Source of the DNA: Notolepis coatsorum
Lineage: Eukaryota > Chordata > Actinopteri > Aulopiformes > Paralepididae
Assembly: GCA_963971535.1 (NCBI GenBank)
Contig: OZ020590.1
Span: 150,620,918-150,684,917 of the forward strand
Direction of reading: 5' to 3'
Length of the DNA: 64,000 bases
This document shows, piece by piece, positions 50,160-64,000 of the stretch (positions within the stretch are counted from its first letter, which is position 1; the number at the start of each line of letters is the position of its first letter). The notes beneath the pieces are model-generated. The model was not told the origin of the DNA and did not search any database. It was given only the letters and a program-made list of their open reading frames with translations. The position numbers and the translations under genes are program-made.

Positions 50160-51745
50160 TGTCCTTTTGTACTTTTTTGGTTATAAAGATGGTGTTTGAA
50201 CACTAGGCCTATACACCATAGCCTAACTGTTGGGCCTAAAATCATTATACATGTCCTAAAAGAAAATAACATATGCCTAGGCCTACTTGTAGGGCCTATC
50301 GAGTTCAAATGTAGGCCTACATGTTAAGCTACGTAAATATCCACACGTTAAATACGATAACCATATAGGTAGGCCTACAGGCTAACCTTGTTATTCTGTT
50401 TTATTTAAAGGCACATAGGGACATGCATGACATATATAGTACTGTTACATTTGTGACATATACGATATGCAAATATACACTGTTGATGATATGATATAAT
50501 GTTAATAGACTAGTGTCTCATTCTCCGTTGCTACTTTACTGTTTGTTGGATACCATTCCCCCACATAGAGACGAATGTTGGTTTTTGCCTCTACACTATA
50601 TATAATATAATAATTATCTCCTATCAGGTTGGTTCTGTCCACCTGTCTCTCTGTCGGCAGCTAACCTCACAAACTACAGGGCAGTTTTATGACAAGCATA
50701 TAAGTTAATTAATTTCCATCATTGTCCATTGAAATGCATATTCAGTATGAAGTTACAGCTTTTGATTCAGGGCTGACCAGACGTGTGCACCAATCAAGGG
50801 GGGGGGGGGGGGGTCACCTCATCGCCCAGCCGAAGGGCATTGTCTCCGATTAGTACAACGTTGGGGAGAATTAAGAGGGGAGAATGCAAGGGAACAAACA
50901 ACACACATAGAGTTAGAGTAAACAAAAACAACAGCTCACCAACAACAGGGACAGTGGTCACTAGCTTACTTGTAGATTTACTTGGATGGAAGTAAGACTG
51001 CTGGACCTTGACCCTGAAGTTCTACAAAATTGAAATATCAATCTAACACGGGTCATTGATAACCCCGATACAAGTGGTAATTAATCATTTTCTTTGTCTT
51101 TATTATAACTGCTTTATTATTCATTTCATTCTATTTCCTTGTTTGTCTGAGAAATGTAAATAAATGAAACTGGAATGGTTTATCAAAGTAATTATTTTTT
51201 TATTTGAATAGCAAGTGCTTCAAGATTAGCAAGTGCTTCAAGATATCAAAAAAATTAAGAAATTACAGTATTTCTATACAGTATATACAAATACAATATA
51301 TATAATAAATATATAAATATATACTATAATATAAATATACGCTCTGCTCCCCCTTTTGATCACAAAAAAAGAATGTAAGAAGGTGCTTCAAGATATCAAA
51401 AAATTTTAGAAATTACAGTATATGAACTTACTGTTCACTGCTCAACAGGGGCTAGAAAACTTCAAATAAAGTGCAAAGTATAAGGAAAATAAAACTTACT
51501 ATAAAAAAAAAAATATTCCTGAGGCAGGCAGCCACGAACCCCAACCACGGAGGACCCGGTGTCCGGCACCCCCGCGGGCCAAAGCATCACGCCTCTTTAA
51601 TGCCTCGACCCGCAGAGACACCGAACCACGGCCCCCCCCCAGTCAGAGCCCACGGCCGCCAGACCCAGAAAATATACATCATTAAAATTACAAGAAAAAA
51701 AACAAGTGGACAATGGCACTACCACACTACCAGTTGTACTGATTA
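50160..51745. other. Harbinger intergenic region
   Basis: Contains a G run (about 50,800-50,812), AT repeats (about 51,290-51,340), a near-duplicate AAGTGCTTCAAGATATCAAA (51,213-51,250 and about 51,382) and a GC-rich 51,528-51,665 segment. The convergent genes end on either side. Confidence 0.6.
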
Positions 51746-53427
51746 TCAGTAATCATATTCAGCCTGCGTATCTGAATTTTCACTGAGCATCCCCATGTAG
51801 CTACTAGACGGTTGAGAACTGGGAGTGGGAGGAGGCTGGTGGTAGGGTTGAAAGGTTTGCGTTTGCCGCTGGTGTGGTGTGTTGTGTGGGAAGGTGCGAT
51901 ACATCGGCTGATTCGGCTGTGATGCAGGACCCTGCACCTGTTGACGTATTGACATGCTTCTGTCCTGAGATTCATAAATCATCCTCATGATGGACCGCCT
52001 TGCTCGCATTTTTTCAACAGGATCCGTTACGTGACGCATCTCACTGCCCACCTGTTTACCAAAAATTACATCTTCATCATCATCATCTCTGTTGTCTGAA
52101 ACTACTTGCTTGAGGAGGTCAATCTTCTCTCTCTCAAGGTTCAGCCCTCTCTCCCATGGCTTGCTCCGGACCACTTTTGCCTGACCACCCGGTGTGGGTG
52201 TGGGTGCGGGTGTGGATGTACGGGTTGGTGGGTCCTGTGCTGATGATTCTGACACCGCTGATTCCCCAAGGTCATCACTCTCTGGATCTTGTTCAGCAGT
52301 GTCAGCACAGCTGTCCGTCACTGAATCATCTAGCTGGATGAAGGACATAGGATCAGAATAATCTTTATTGACCAAGTATACACACAATGATTATGCAGGT
52401 GACACCATTTGTGAACTGTAGGACACAGTACAAGGTGATAATTAAGCAATAAACCACGAGAGGCAGTGGGTTACAGGGTATTTTACAAAGGCTACTACAG
52501 TATATAGTTTGTAGATATATGGAAAATATATAGTTTGGTATAAAATTCCAAATAGAATGGGTTACAGAGAAACGTTCATCCAGTTGATTTTAAACGTGTA
52601 ATTAAAAGAGAAATTTAAGAAGTCAAGGCCACCACAGACTATAGTATTCATTATTAAGAAATAAACGGTCTGACAACTTTAGTGGTTCAATCCTGATGAA
52701 TTGAAAATGGGGGACCCTGATGTAAACAAGACGAAAGTCTTTCTCTGGTCTGCATCCCCTTAACAATTGTGTGTATTGAGCTGTACTGTATTGTACCCAT
52801 TCTGCAATCTGTTAATAAAGTTTTCAATCAATCAATCAAGTATGTACAGTAAGTACGTTATTATTGTCAATTTCCAAATATACACATACCTCCAGGGTGC
52901 TGTAGGACTGACGAGGCAATACATGATGCTTTAGGAAGTCCAGGTACTTCAGTATCCATGTCTGTCGCTGGGTTGGGTCTTTAGTCCCACTTCCACTGGG
53001 TTTGGGATGTAATAGCTTCCCGTATTGGGTGCGCAGGGACGCTGCATGCGTTACCACCTCTTCGGCTGTGAAGCGCAATAACAACATTACGTTAGTTAAT
53101 GTACACTGAAAGTGGGCTGACAGAAACAAGACTGTACTTGCATAGTGTGTGTGTGTGTGCTAGCTAGCTAGCCAGCCGCTAGCTAGCCAGCCGCTAGCTA
53201 GCTAGCTAGCTAGCCAGCCGCTAGCTAGCTAGCTAGCCACTAACGTTAAACTCACCCGGGAGCTGCAATTCCTCCGCCATTTCCTTCCATTCTTTGTCCT
53301 TCTGTACACGGTCATGGTAACAGCTGGAGGACACATCATACAGGCATGGCTTCTGTTGCCACAACTCGACAAGCCTCTCCTCTTTGATACGACTCCACAC
53401 AATTGGCGTCCGTTTGCGGGGCGGCAT
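51746..53427 (-). CDS. Harbinger MADF/Myb-like DNA-binding protein, three exons
   Basis: Predicted exons on the minus strand 53,427-53,256, 53,065-52,890 and 52,333-51,746 join at GT/AG sites in phase into 311 codons. Exons 1-2 encode a MADF/Myb-SANT-like domain (IKEERLVELWQQKPCLYDV, KEWKEMAEELQLPG, THAASLRTQYGKLL). Exon 3 has an acidic stretch, a proline/threonine-rich linker, a BESS-like helix (DPVEKMRARRSIMRMIYES) and a glutamine/proline-rich tail. In Harbinger elements this partner binds the transposon ends and helps import the transposase. Transcription converges with the transposase gene from the opposite end. Confidence 0.82.
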
Positions 53428-53759
53428 TATTGGATTGTACAGTCACTGTCCCACATAAACGCACATGTGTCGCACTGATCACACGTCATCATGCGGTCGC
53501 ACTGATCACACGTCATCATGCTGCATTTCTATTGGTTGGTAGCTGACGCTGGTCGTAGAATATCAAGCACTGTCAGATATGTGTCGCAGGCATCTTTGAT
53601 CGCAAGACTTGCACGTCGGTCATCTTTGAACCTCTCTCACTGTGCGACGTACGACCTGCGTCTTGGAGCCACGATTTCGCCCACGACCACAGATTATGCC
53701 ACGATTGGTCATCTTTCGTCTGGGACGGCCGAAAATCGCCCAGTTAAGAGCGGGCATAA

Positions 53760-54417
53760 GGCTACGTTTAGACGAGCGTTTTGTGATGGAAGTCTGAACA
53801 GAAACCGCAAAAGTCGTCTTGCGGTTTCACTTTTAATTTTGCGTTTAGACGAGCGTTTTGGGGTGGAATTCTCCGTGCAGACGAGGCTGTAACAACTCGA
53901 GACAACGGAGCCCCGCTGTCACACGATTGGCGCATATGTCACATGACGTGCTGTGAAGACCCGCCCTACTCTGCCTCTGATTCGCAGAGTGTGGGTGGGG
54001 AATGTGATTGGACCAAAGCAGAGTCACTCACAGACAGTGGGTCCAGTCATAATAGTTGTGATAGCCGTGGGACAAATTCTTGTGTATTTAAAAGTACTGC
54101 CAATGTAGCCTTCAGGTGATCGCCATGGATAGAATCAGACATGCTTTGTTTACGCTTCTAGGCTACTGGCGCATGCCTGTGATGTAAGCAGTAGGCGCGA
54201 CGAGAGCCTTGACGACCCTTTCGTCATCGTTTTATGCGGTTTGACAGTTTAGACGAGAGCGCAAAGGTTTACCGTTTCTAGGAATTCCACCCTGGAAGGT
54301 GGTCTCACTTTTTTACGGTTTCACCCCGTAAAAACGCTGTTTCCGTATAAACGAAAGGCACATCTGAAAAAATATTTTTGCGGATTCACCTGCTAGCGTT
54401 TCCGTCTAAACGGGGCC
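53760..54417. mobile_element. GGCTACGTTTAGACG MITE, unit 2 copy
   Basis: Duplicate of 34,876-35,533, ending at CGGGGCC before TAA (54,418-54,420). The Harbinger element landed exactly on its left TAA. Confidence 0.65.
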
Positions 54418-54520
54418 TAAGAGCCACAAAAATTACTGTGGTACCACAAAGAGCCACACCATATACCAGCGTTTCTCAACCTTTTTTTTCAGTCACGGCA
54501 CCCTTCATGTGTTTATAGTA

Positions 54521-55102
54521 GTGCTGTCAGGCGATTAAATTTTTTTATCTAATTAATTACAGGATTTGTAATCAATTAATCTAATTAATCGCATTTTAAT
54601 CGCATAACCATTTTATGCCTGATATTCTATATTCTATAATCATATTTCAAATTGCATGTGTCCGGATGGCAGAATTTAGTACTGTATCTACAAAACCTTC
54701 GGTTTAATCATCTTCCATCTATTTGCTTCGATTTTTCAGGTCTGGTCAATTTGAGCATGGTGTTATTCACAGTCAAAGATAAAAAAAATGTTATTGATAT
54801 TCTCATTTGGTTCATTACAATTTACTCAAGCCTAGTAACTCTCAGTATTTCTGACACTGAGAATACATTCCCTGAGATCCATAGATGTCCCTAGAATCAG
54901 ATACCAAGAACATGCAAGTGGACCATATAAAAAAAAGTCTGTAAATGTGTATTCTACGTTCTTATGGAATGAATGAGATAAAAAAAAAATTGATTTAAAA
55001 AAAATAAAAAGAATTGTAATAAATGTTGAGTAAATTTTCATAACGCGATAATTTGCTGTGTAATTAATTAATCTAATTAACGCGATAAACTGACAGCCCT
55101 AG
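54521..55102. mobile_element. hAT MITE (TAGTGCTGTCAGGCGATTAA), unit 2 copy
   Basis: Duplicate of 35,635-36,217 with the same GTTTATAG flanks and a few A/T-run differences. Confidence 0.75.
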
Positions 55103-55242
55103 TTTATAGGTCTCACCCTCTGGCCTCTGAAGTTGCTAATGTCTTTTTTATTTGGGCCTCACAGGGTTAAAAGTACCCTGTGAGACCCACGGTTGCAAAA
55201 TTACAAAATCACTTTTAGTCATTTAAAAAAAGAATATTTATA

Positions 55243-55720
55243 GGGCGGTCAGGTGGCGTAGCGGAGATTGCGCTCGTCACCAACGCAGGAGATGCTGGGT
55301 TCGAGCCCAGCTCTCGGCGTTGCTACCAGCTTGGCTGGTCGTTCATACTAATACAATTGGCAGTATTAGGGGGTGGGAAGCTGGTGGGTGGGAATCTGGC
55401 GTTGTGGACAACGACGCCTACAGGTCAGGTCTCGGCGCTTGCTCAGCGGGGGCAGGACTTGGTGGAGATAGCGTGCCCTCCCACGCGTTACACTTCACCA
55501 ATGAGAGTCCTCGCTGCCAAGTGAAAAGACGTCACTGGCAGTCGCCACACATATCGGAGGAAGCGCGCGGTCGGCTTCGGGACGCCCTTGTACCGACGCG
55601 TAGGAGAACATGCATGCATACAGCAGCCAGGTAGGGGAGGGGGGGGAATTGGCACGGCAACTAAATTGGGACGGGGAGAAAAACAGAAAATTGGAGAAAG
55701 AGAAATAAAAAAATAAAAAT
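55243..55720 (+). mobile_element. tRNA-headed SINE, unit 2 copy
   Basis: Duplicate of 36,359-36,835. One difference restores GACGCGTAGG where unit 1 has GACGAGTAGG. It was present before the duplication. Confidence 0.8.
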
Positions 55721-55869
55721 TTAAAAAAATAATGTTTATTTAAAAAATGTTAAGCACATGTAGGCCTATAGTCAATTGGTCCTGTTGTTCAGCCTCACAA
55801 TGCTATTTGATAGTAAATGTGTTTATATGTCCCACCCTCTGGCCTCTGAAGTAACCTCTTAAGCCCGAG

Positions 55870-56590
55870 ATATACAGTAAAAGTGTATATTTTCAGCATT
55901 ACGTTTGTTCACCAATTATTTTAACTGTTATTAGTGAAATATAAGATTATAGAAATCTCAGGGCATTGAGTCGGAAACCGGCGCATATTGACAGGAGGAA
56001 GTGGCACAGCCAAAAGTGAGTGTAGTCTTTTGAAGGAATAGACTCAGGGCTTTCGAATTTCGAAAAACTACCCTACCCAGCTCACACCAGCCCCTGTCAA
56101 TCATCTGACTTCTGGATTAACTTTTTTATTTCTCTTATTTTTTGGGATTATCTCCCACAAACCTGAACGTTATTGCCATAAAACTGAACGCAGTTAGTTT
56201 CTCTACCTTTCTGTGAACGTCTTGCAAAAAACGGTGTTGCAATACGATGAAAAATGGTGGAGAAATTTACATTATAAAAAAGATGGCAGAATTCAGTACT
56301 GTATCTACAAAACCTTCTGTTTAATAATCTTCCCTTTATTCATTTGCTTAGATTTTTCAGGTCTGGTCAATTTTAGCATGGTGTTATTCACAGTCGAAGA
56401 TACAAAAAAATTAAATAGAATTGATATTCTCCTTTGGTTCATTACAATTTACTCAAGCCTAGTAACAGACACACTATTTCTGACACTGATCTATTATGTC
56501 CCTAGATTCCAAGAACATGCCAATGGACCATTTAAAAAAAGATTTAAATGTTTATTCTATGTCATTATGGAATGAGTGACATAAAAAAAA
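55870..56590. repeat. AT-rich interspersed repeat, unit 2 copy
   Basis: Duplicate of 36,980-37,700. The AT-dinucleotide stretch near 56,610-56,630 differs in length between units. Confidence 0.6.
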
Positions 56591-56696
56591 AAGTTAAAAA
56601 GAAAAAAAAATATATATATACAGTATATATATATTTTTTTTAGGGATGGAAGGCCGCACATTGACGGGCAAAGAGCCAGCGGGTTGGCCACCCCTG

Positions 56697-56854
56697 TTCT
56701 AGAACATTTGTGATGTCACAGTATGATGTCATAATCAAACATTCTAGAACATTTGTGATGTCACAGAATGATGTCATAATCAAACATTCTAGAACATTTG
56801 TGATGTCACAGTATGATGTCATAACCAAACATTCTAGAACATTTGTGTATCTAT
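56697..56854. repeat. 45-bp minisatellite in front of SRP54 copy C
   Basis: About 3.4 units, with TTCTAGAA cores intact (unit 1 has two mutated cores). Confidence 0.85.
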
Positions 56855-56869
56855 AACAATTCTCTCAGA

Positions 56870-58631
<1,762 letters not shown>

Positions 58632-59520
58632 ACACAGTCGCACACAAGACACACACGCATACACACACTAACCAGCCTTATTACGTGCTACATGCACATG
58701 TCGTTCTATTGGATTCTATTATATATTACTATTGTATTATGCACATCGTTGCGGGCAAGACCCCCCGCATTTCATTGTATACTTGTATGCCGTGACAAAT
58801 AAAACTCTTGACTTGACTTGACTTGACTTGACTTGACTTGCTACAAAGGATGGAGATCCACCTGTTTTTAGAAATAAATGAGGTGAAAGGGTTGGAAATA
58901 AATGGTGAAAAGTGGAGAAAAGGTATAGAAGATGGAGGAGTAGAGAGGAGAAGGTAAGAGGAGTGTTTTAAATTAGAAGAGGATGAATCTCATCGCAGTT
59001 TTTTTCTTTTCTCCGTTCCTCACATCCTTTCTCTTGTCCTCTTCAAAAGAAAGGAAGACAGGGTTTAAAGGTCAGCCCAGACCTCCGTCGCAGTGTTTTG
59101 AAACGGAGGAGAGGAGAGCTTGTGTGTGGACTGAATATAAAGACTTTTAACCTGAAGGAAGAGATGAGGTCGCTGAGCAGTTAGTTTTTTTTTTGGCCTT
59201 GGTAATATAATTCTTTAACTTCCTTGTGTATTTGATTGTTGATTTATTTTTTTGTTTGTTATATTTTGAAAACTTTAACTTTTTTGAATTTGTTTTTTGA
59301 ATTAGGGGTAGGTTGCTCTATAAGCCTTCGGCTTCAAACCTATCCTTTTCGTTTGTTTATTTGTGAAAATGTTCGACATTTTTTTTGTTTGTTTATTTAT
59401 TTGTAAACATTCGAAATAAAATAATTCATTCATTCATTCATTCTGTGCAGAGGCTTATTTTCTTGTCTGGATTCAGAGATCTGTGATTTTACACTAATCG
59501 TAGAGGAGGAGAACGAGAGA
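58632..59520. other. SRP54-C 3' region disrupted by retroposon tails
   Basis: Duplicate of 39,757-40,620. The CTTGA tail has one more unit, and a block of about 27 bp (TGTTTTGAAACGGAGGAGAG...) near 59,094-59,120 is absent in unit 1. Confidence 0.6.
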
Positions 59521-59732
59521 GGGGGAGAGAGAGAGACGGGAATAGTGAAATCATGGCGCTTGGTTTCTGATTTTGACGAGGTTGCAACGGATAATGAACG
59601 TACTACTCACAAGTAAGCAACTTTAACCAGTAGAGTGGACCGTCGGCCCTCATATTAGTAAGAAAACTCTGTTCCAAGAGGAAAAAGGAATCAACACAAA
59701 CTACTGGAGCGCTGAAAGAAGGATAACAACAA

Positions 59733-61546
59733 ATGTCGGAGCCTAGGAAGGTTAAAATGACACAAAAGGCCTATGAGGAAAATGTCCGTCATGCCATCCA
59801 TAGGAGGAGAGCTAAGCTATGTCAGCTAACTGGTCACATGAAACAGATGAATCAATTAATGGATGAGGACGACGACGCTAACTTGGAAGTTGTACAGACA
59901 AAATTGGTAGAATTCAACAAGCTATTTGGAGATTTCTGTGAGCTTAATACTTCAGTCCAGGCGTTACTAAGCGAAAACATAAGCAAGACATCAGAAGAGG
60001 AGATGAAGACAGATCAGGATTGATGGTTCATGCCGAAGGCTGACACATTTTACAACTTCACAGTAAAGGCTGACACATGGATGAAAGAGGTGCATCAGCA
60101 TATAGCAGAGTCTAGGAAGCACCAAGATGAGGTCGGGCCTGAAGACCGTGCATCCGTCGTCTTAAAAAAGAAAGGGTCTAGAGCACCATCCACTACAATT
60201 TCCAGAACATCATCTGCAAGCGTGCGTCTGAAAGTTGAATTAGAGAGGGCTGAGTTGCTAGCCCAGGCTTCCGCTCTAAAACAAAAACGACAACTCGATG
60301 AACAGGAGTTACAGGTCCGGACTGCTTTAGCTGCCTCAGAGGTTAAGTGCAGGGTACTTGAAGAGTACGAGGTCCAGCGATCCTCATCCAGAGTGTCCAG
60401 TAGGGATGGAATAAACTCTTACATAGAGAAAAAGAAGCCCTTCGAATCACAAGCTCACGAGCAGGCTACGCCTACTCCCTAGGCCGTAGCGATGAATAGA
60501 GAACCTGCTTACAGTAGCAGCTCCAGAGCACCTGGCGGTGCTACACAGAAAAAACAAGAGTCTTCACAACAAGAGTCCACACGAGCCATCGTGGATTTCC
60601 TAGTGAAGCAACAAAACCTTGCTACTCTGCCCCCTCAACAGATTCCTATATTCAATGGAGACCCTATGGAGTACAGGCTATTCATCAGGGCCTTTGAACA
60701 CGGAGTGGAGGACAAGACAGATAGTAACAGAGACCGGCTGTACTTCATGGAGCAGTACACGGATGGACAGCCAAGAGAGCTGATAAGAAGTTGTCTTCAA
60801 CTTCGCTCTGGAACCAGAGCGAGGCTATCACGAGGCAAGGAGGCTCTTGAAAGAACATTTTGGAAATGGATACAAGATCTCAATGGCGTATATAGACAAG
60901 GCACTGAACTGGCCTACTATCAAGTCCGATGACGGAGAGGCGCTCCACTCCTCTGGCCTCTATCTCACTGGATGCCTCAATGCTATGGCTGACGTGGAGT
61001 ACATGCAGGAGCTTGACAGCATATCAAATATGCGTGCCATCACAGCCAAGCTTCCGTACAAGCAGAGTGGTGGAGAAGCAAAGCCTATGCTCTTCTAGAG
61101 AAAGATCATCGTAGCGCCAAGTTCAGCGACCTTGCCGACTTTGTCAACCTACAAGCCAAAGAAGCCCTACACCCTCTCTTCGGCAACATCACAGATGGAA
61201 ACAAGAGATGAGAATGAGAAGACATCCAGAAAGAGCGGCGCTCGGGGAAGCTTCACAACAGCTGCTACAGCAGTCCAGAACCCGGTATACTAAAGCAAGG
61301 ACCAAGGGGGATACACTCTGTGCCTTCTCCGACCCTTGCCTCTTCTGCCAAGGAGAACAGCATGCCCTGGAGCAATGCAACAAGATGAAAAAGTATCTTC
61401 ACAAGGAGAAGATAGATTTTCTCAAGAGTAAAGGCCTATGTTTCAGCTGTCTGAAACGGGGTCACATGAGCAAGGCCTGCCAAGAAAAGATGAGCTGCCA
61501 AGTCTGCCAGCTTACCCACCCTACAGTTCTACATATTAAGAACAAA
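59733..61546 (+). pseudogene. BEL/Pao retrotransposon gag, unit 2 copy (broken)
   Basis: Duplicate of 40,828-42,640 with the same TGA (60,021) and TAG (60,480) stops and the same frameshifts. One replacement is IFNGDP for IFKGDP. Shared lesions show both copies descend from one dead ancestor. Confidence 0.85.
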
Positions 61547-61685
61547 TTGGATTTAGATAAAGTCATTGAACCATCTTATTTGTCATGATAGAACATTCTA
61601 GAATATTTGTGATATCACAGTATGATGTCATAAGCAAACATTCTAGAACATTTGTGATGTCACAGTATGATGTCATAACCAAGAA
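61547..61685. repeat. Leader plus 45-bp minisatellite, unit 2
   Basis: Duplicate of 42,641-42,775 with one change in a core (TTCTAGAATATTTG). Confidence 0.8.
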
Positions 61686-63240
<1,555 letters not shown>

Positions 63241-63282
63241 AACCAAACATTCTAGAACATTTGTGTATCTATATATATTCAA

Positions 63283-64000
63283 CCGGGAACAGCGAAGGCC
63301 TTGCGATTGGTGGCCCCGGCCTGTGGGAGGCTATCCAGGGTATTGGGAGGATAGTGATGGAAGTAAATGGAGTGAGAAGGGCGAGGTAGATAGCGATAGG
63401 GGTAAGAATGGCAAAGGGAAGGAGTCGGTGGTGACAGAATGGAGTATAGTGGGGAGGAGAGTGAGAAAGAAGAGATTGAGAAGGAGGTGTGGGAAACGGC
63501 GGGGAAGAAGAGGAAGAAGAAGACGGAGAGGAACGACAGCGATGGGGATAGCCAGGTCAAGGGTAAGGGGTCGGGTGAGGGTAGGGGGGAGGAGAGGGGG
63601 GGAGAAGGGTGGAAGAGGAAGAAAGTGGGGGACGATAGCTCAAGTGGGCCGGGAGACGAGGGTGCTGGAAATGATGAGGCAAAAGAGGAAGTGATTCATA
63701 TAGTGGTCAGGCTTGAGGGGGAGAGGGGAGAGGGGAAAGTAGGTAGGCTCTAGTTGCCCCAACTCATTGCAGAGCAATTAGGAGAGGTAAAGTACGCGAG
63801 AGTTTTGTGGGATGGGAATCTGGCTGTAGGGTGTGGTAGTGAGGGGCAGGTGGAGGTGGCTAGGAAGATGAGGAGCATTGGGGGGGTGGGTATAAGTAAG
63901 GTGGCGAGAGTAGGGGAGAAGAGGTGTAAGGGGGTGATAGCTGGGGTACCGGTCGAGGTTACAGTAGAGCAGCTGGTGGAAAAGCTAAAGGAGGACGGGC
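63283..64000 (+). pseudogene. I-clade LINE ORF1, unit 2 copy (cut by window end)
   Basis: Duplicate of 43,876-44,594. It lacks one G at about 63,427 relative to unit 1, adding a frameshift, and has one G fewer in the run near 63,885. The zinc-knuckle region lies beyond the window. Confidence 0.75.

Larger units (their letters stand above)
48088..53756. mobile_element. Autonomous PIF/Harbinger transposon
   Basis: 5,669 bp. The ends are TGCCCGCTCTTAACTGGG and its exact complement (18 bp), with partial similarity continuing inward. TAA is duplicated at 48,085-48,087 and 53,757-53,759. Unit 1 has the empty site with a single TAA at 34,873-34,875. It encodes the two proteins expected of the superfamily: a DDE transposase (+) and a MADF/Myb-like protein (-), both with open, spliceable frames. 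Between them lie about 1.6 kb of AT-rich DNA. A LINE-type tail is at about 52,760-52,838, and (GCTA)n repeats at 53,159-53,236 lie in the first intron of the MADF gene. Confidence 0.93.
48060..56696. mobile_element. CAGGGGTGGCCAACC hAT element, unit 2 copy, carrying Harbinger
   Basis: Same ends as 34,848-37,820, with the 8-bp duplication TTCTAGAA intact on both sides (48,052-48,059 and 56,697-56,704). It is about 5.7 kb longer because of the Harbinger insertion at 48,088-53,756. Near its right end it lacks part of the GCGGCTCGCGAGCC segment present in unit 1. Confidence 0.85.

Overview
This window looks like teleost fish nuclear DNA in a transposon-dense, gene-poor stretch. The evidence is the combination of fish-type repeats: hAT, PIF/Harbinger and piggyBac-like DNA elements, L1/Tx1-like, Rex1/L2-like and I-clade LINEs, a Penelope-like fragment, BEL/Pao gag, tRNA-headed SINEs, and very long CA, GA, CTGT, AAAG and TTA microsatellites. 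I cannot name the species. I see no conventional intron-bearing host gene. The only host-derived coding sequences are three intronless, full-length 500-codon copies of SRP54, the GTPase of the signal recognition particle: copy A at 17679-19181, copy B at 38254-39756 and copy C at 57129-58631, all on the + strand.

Layout. 1-14.2 kb: microsatellites, a Penelope-like fragment with 16-bp target duplications, a Rex1-like LINE split by a DNA transposon, a candidate solo LTR, a piggyBac-like MITE, hAT MITEs, tRNA SINEs and an 18-bp minisatellite. 14,195-20,482: one hAT element bounded by CAGGGGTCTCAAACT-type inverted ends and the 8-bp duplication GTTTACAG. It holds a hAT transposase remnant, a 45-bp minisatellite, the 3' end of an I-clade LINE and SRP54 copy A. 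20.5-26.3 kb: MITE, microsatellites, a 124-bp palindrome, a 33-bp minisatellite and a SINE split by a foldback element. From 26,352: a second copy of the same hAT, starting exactly at its terminal repeat but with different flanking DNA. It is interrupted by a 7.85-kb block carrying a decayed L1-like element, and then contains another hAT, SRP54 copy B, a broken BEL/Pao gag and an I-clade LINE ORF1.

Positions 31,987-45,190 (13,204 bp) are tandemly duplicated as 45,191 to beyond the window end. The second unit holds SRP54 copy C and two insertions absent from the first: an apparently intact 5,669-bp autonomous PIF/Harbinger transposon (48,088-53,756, DDE transposase plus MADF-type partner protein) and a SINE (62,267-62,751). 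Both have clean empty sites in unit 1.

Main reading: an SRP54 retrocopy became cargo inside a hAT element, was relocated with it, and was then amplified by segmental duplication. All three reading frames are open, but most differences between copies change the protein. Copies B and C have lost the lysine of the DGHAKGG GTPase motif, so relaxed constraint is likely. Heat-shock-element-like clusters occur both in the minisatellite near the SRP54 copies and in a TATA-bearing insertion inside the L1-like element.
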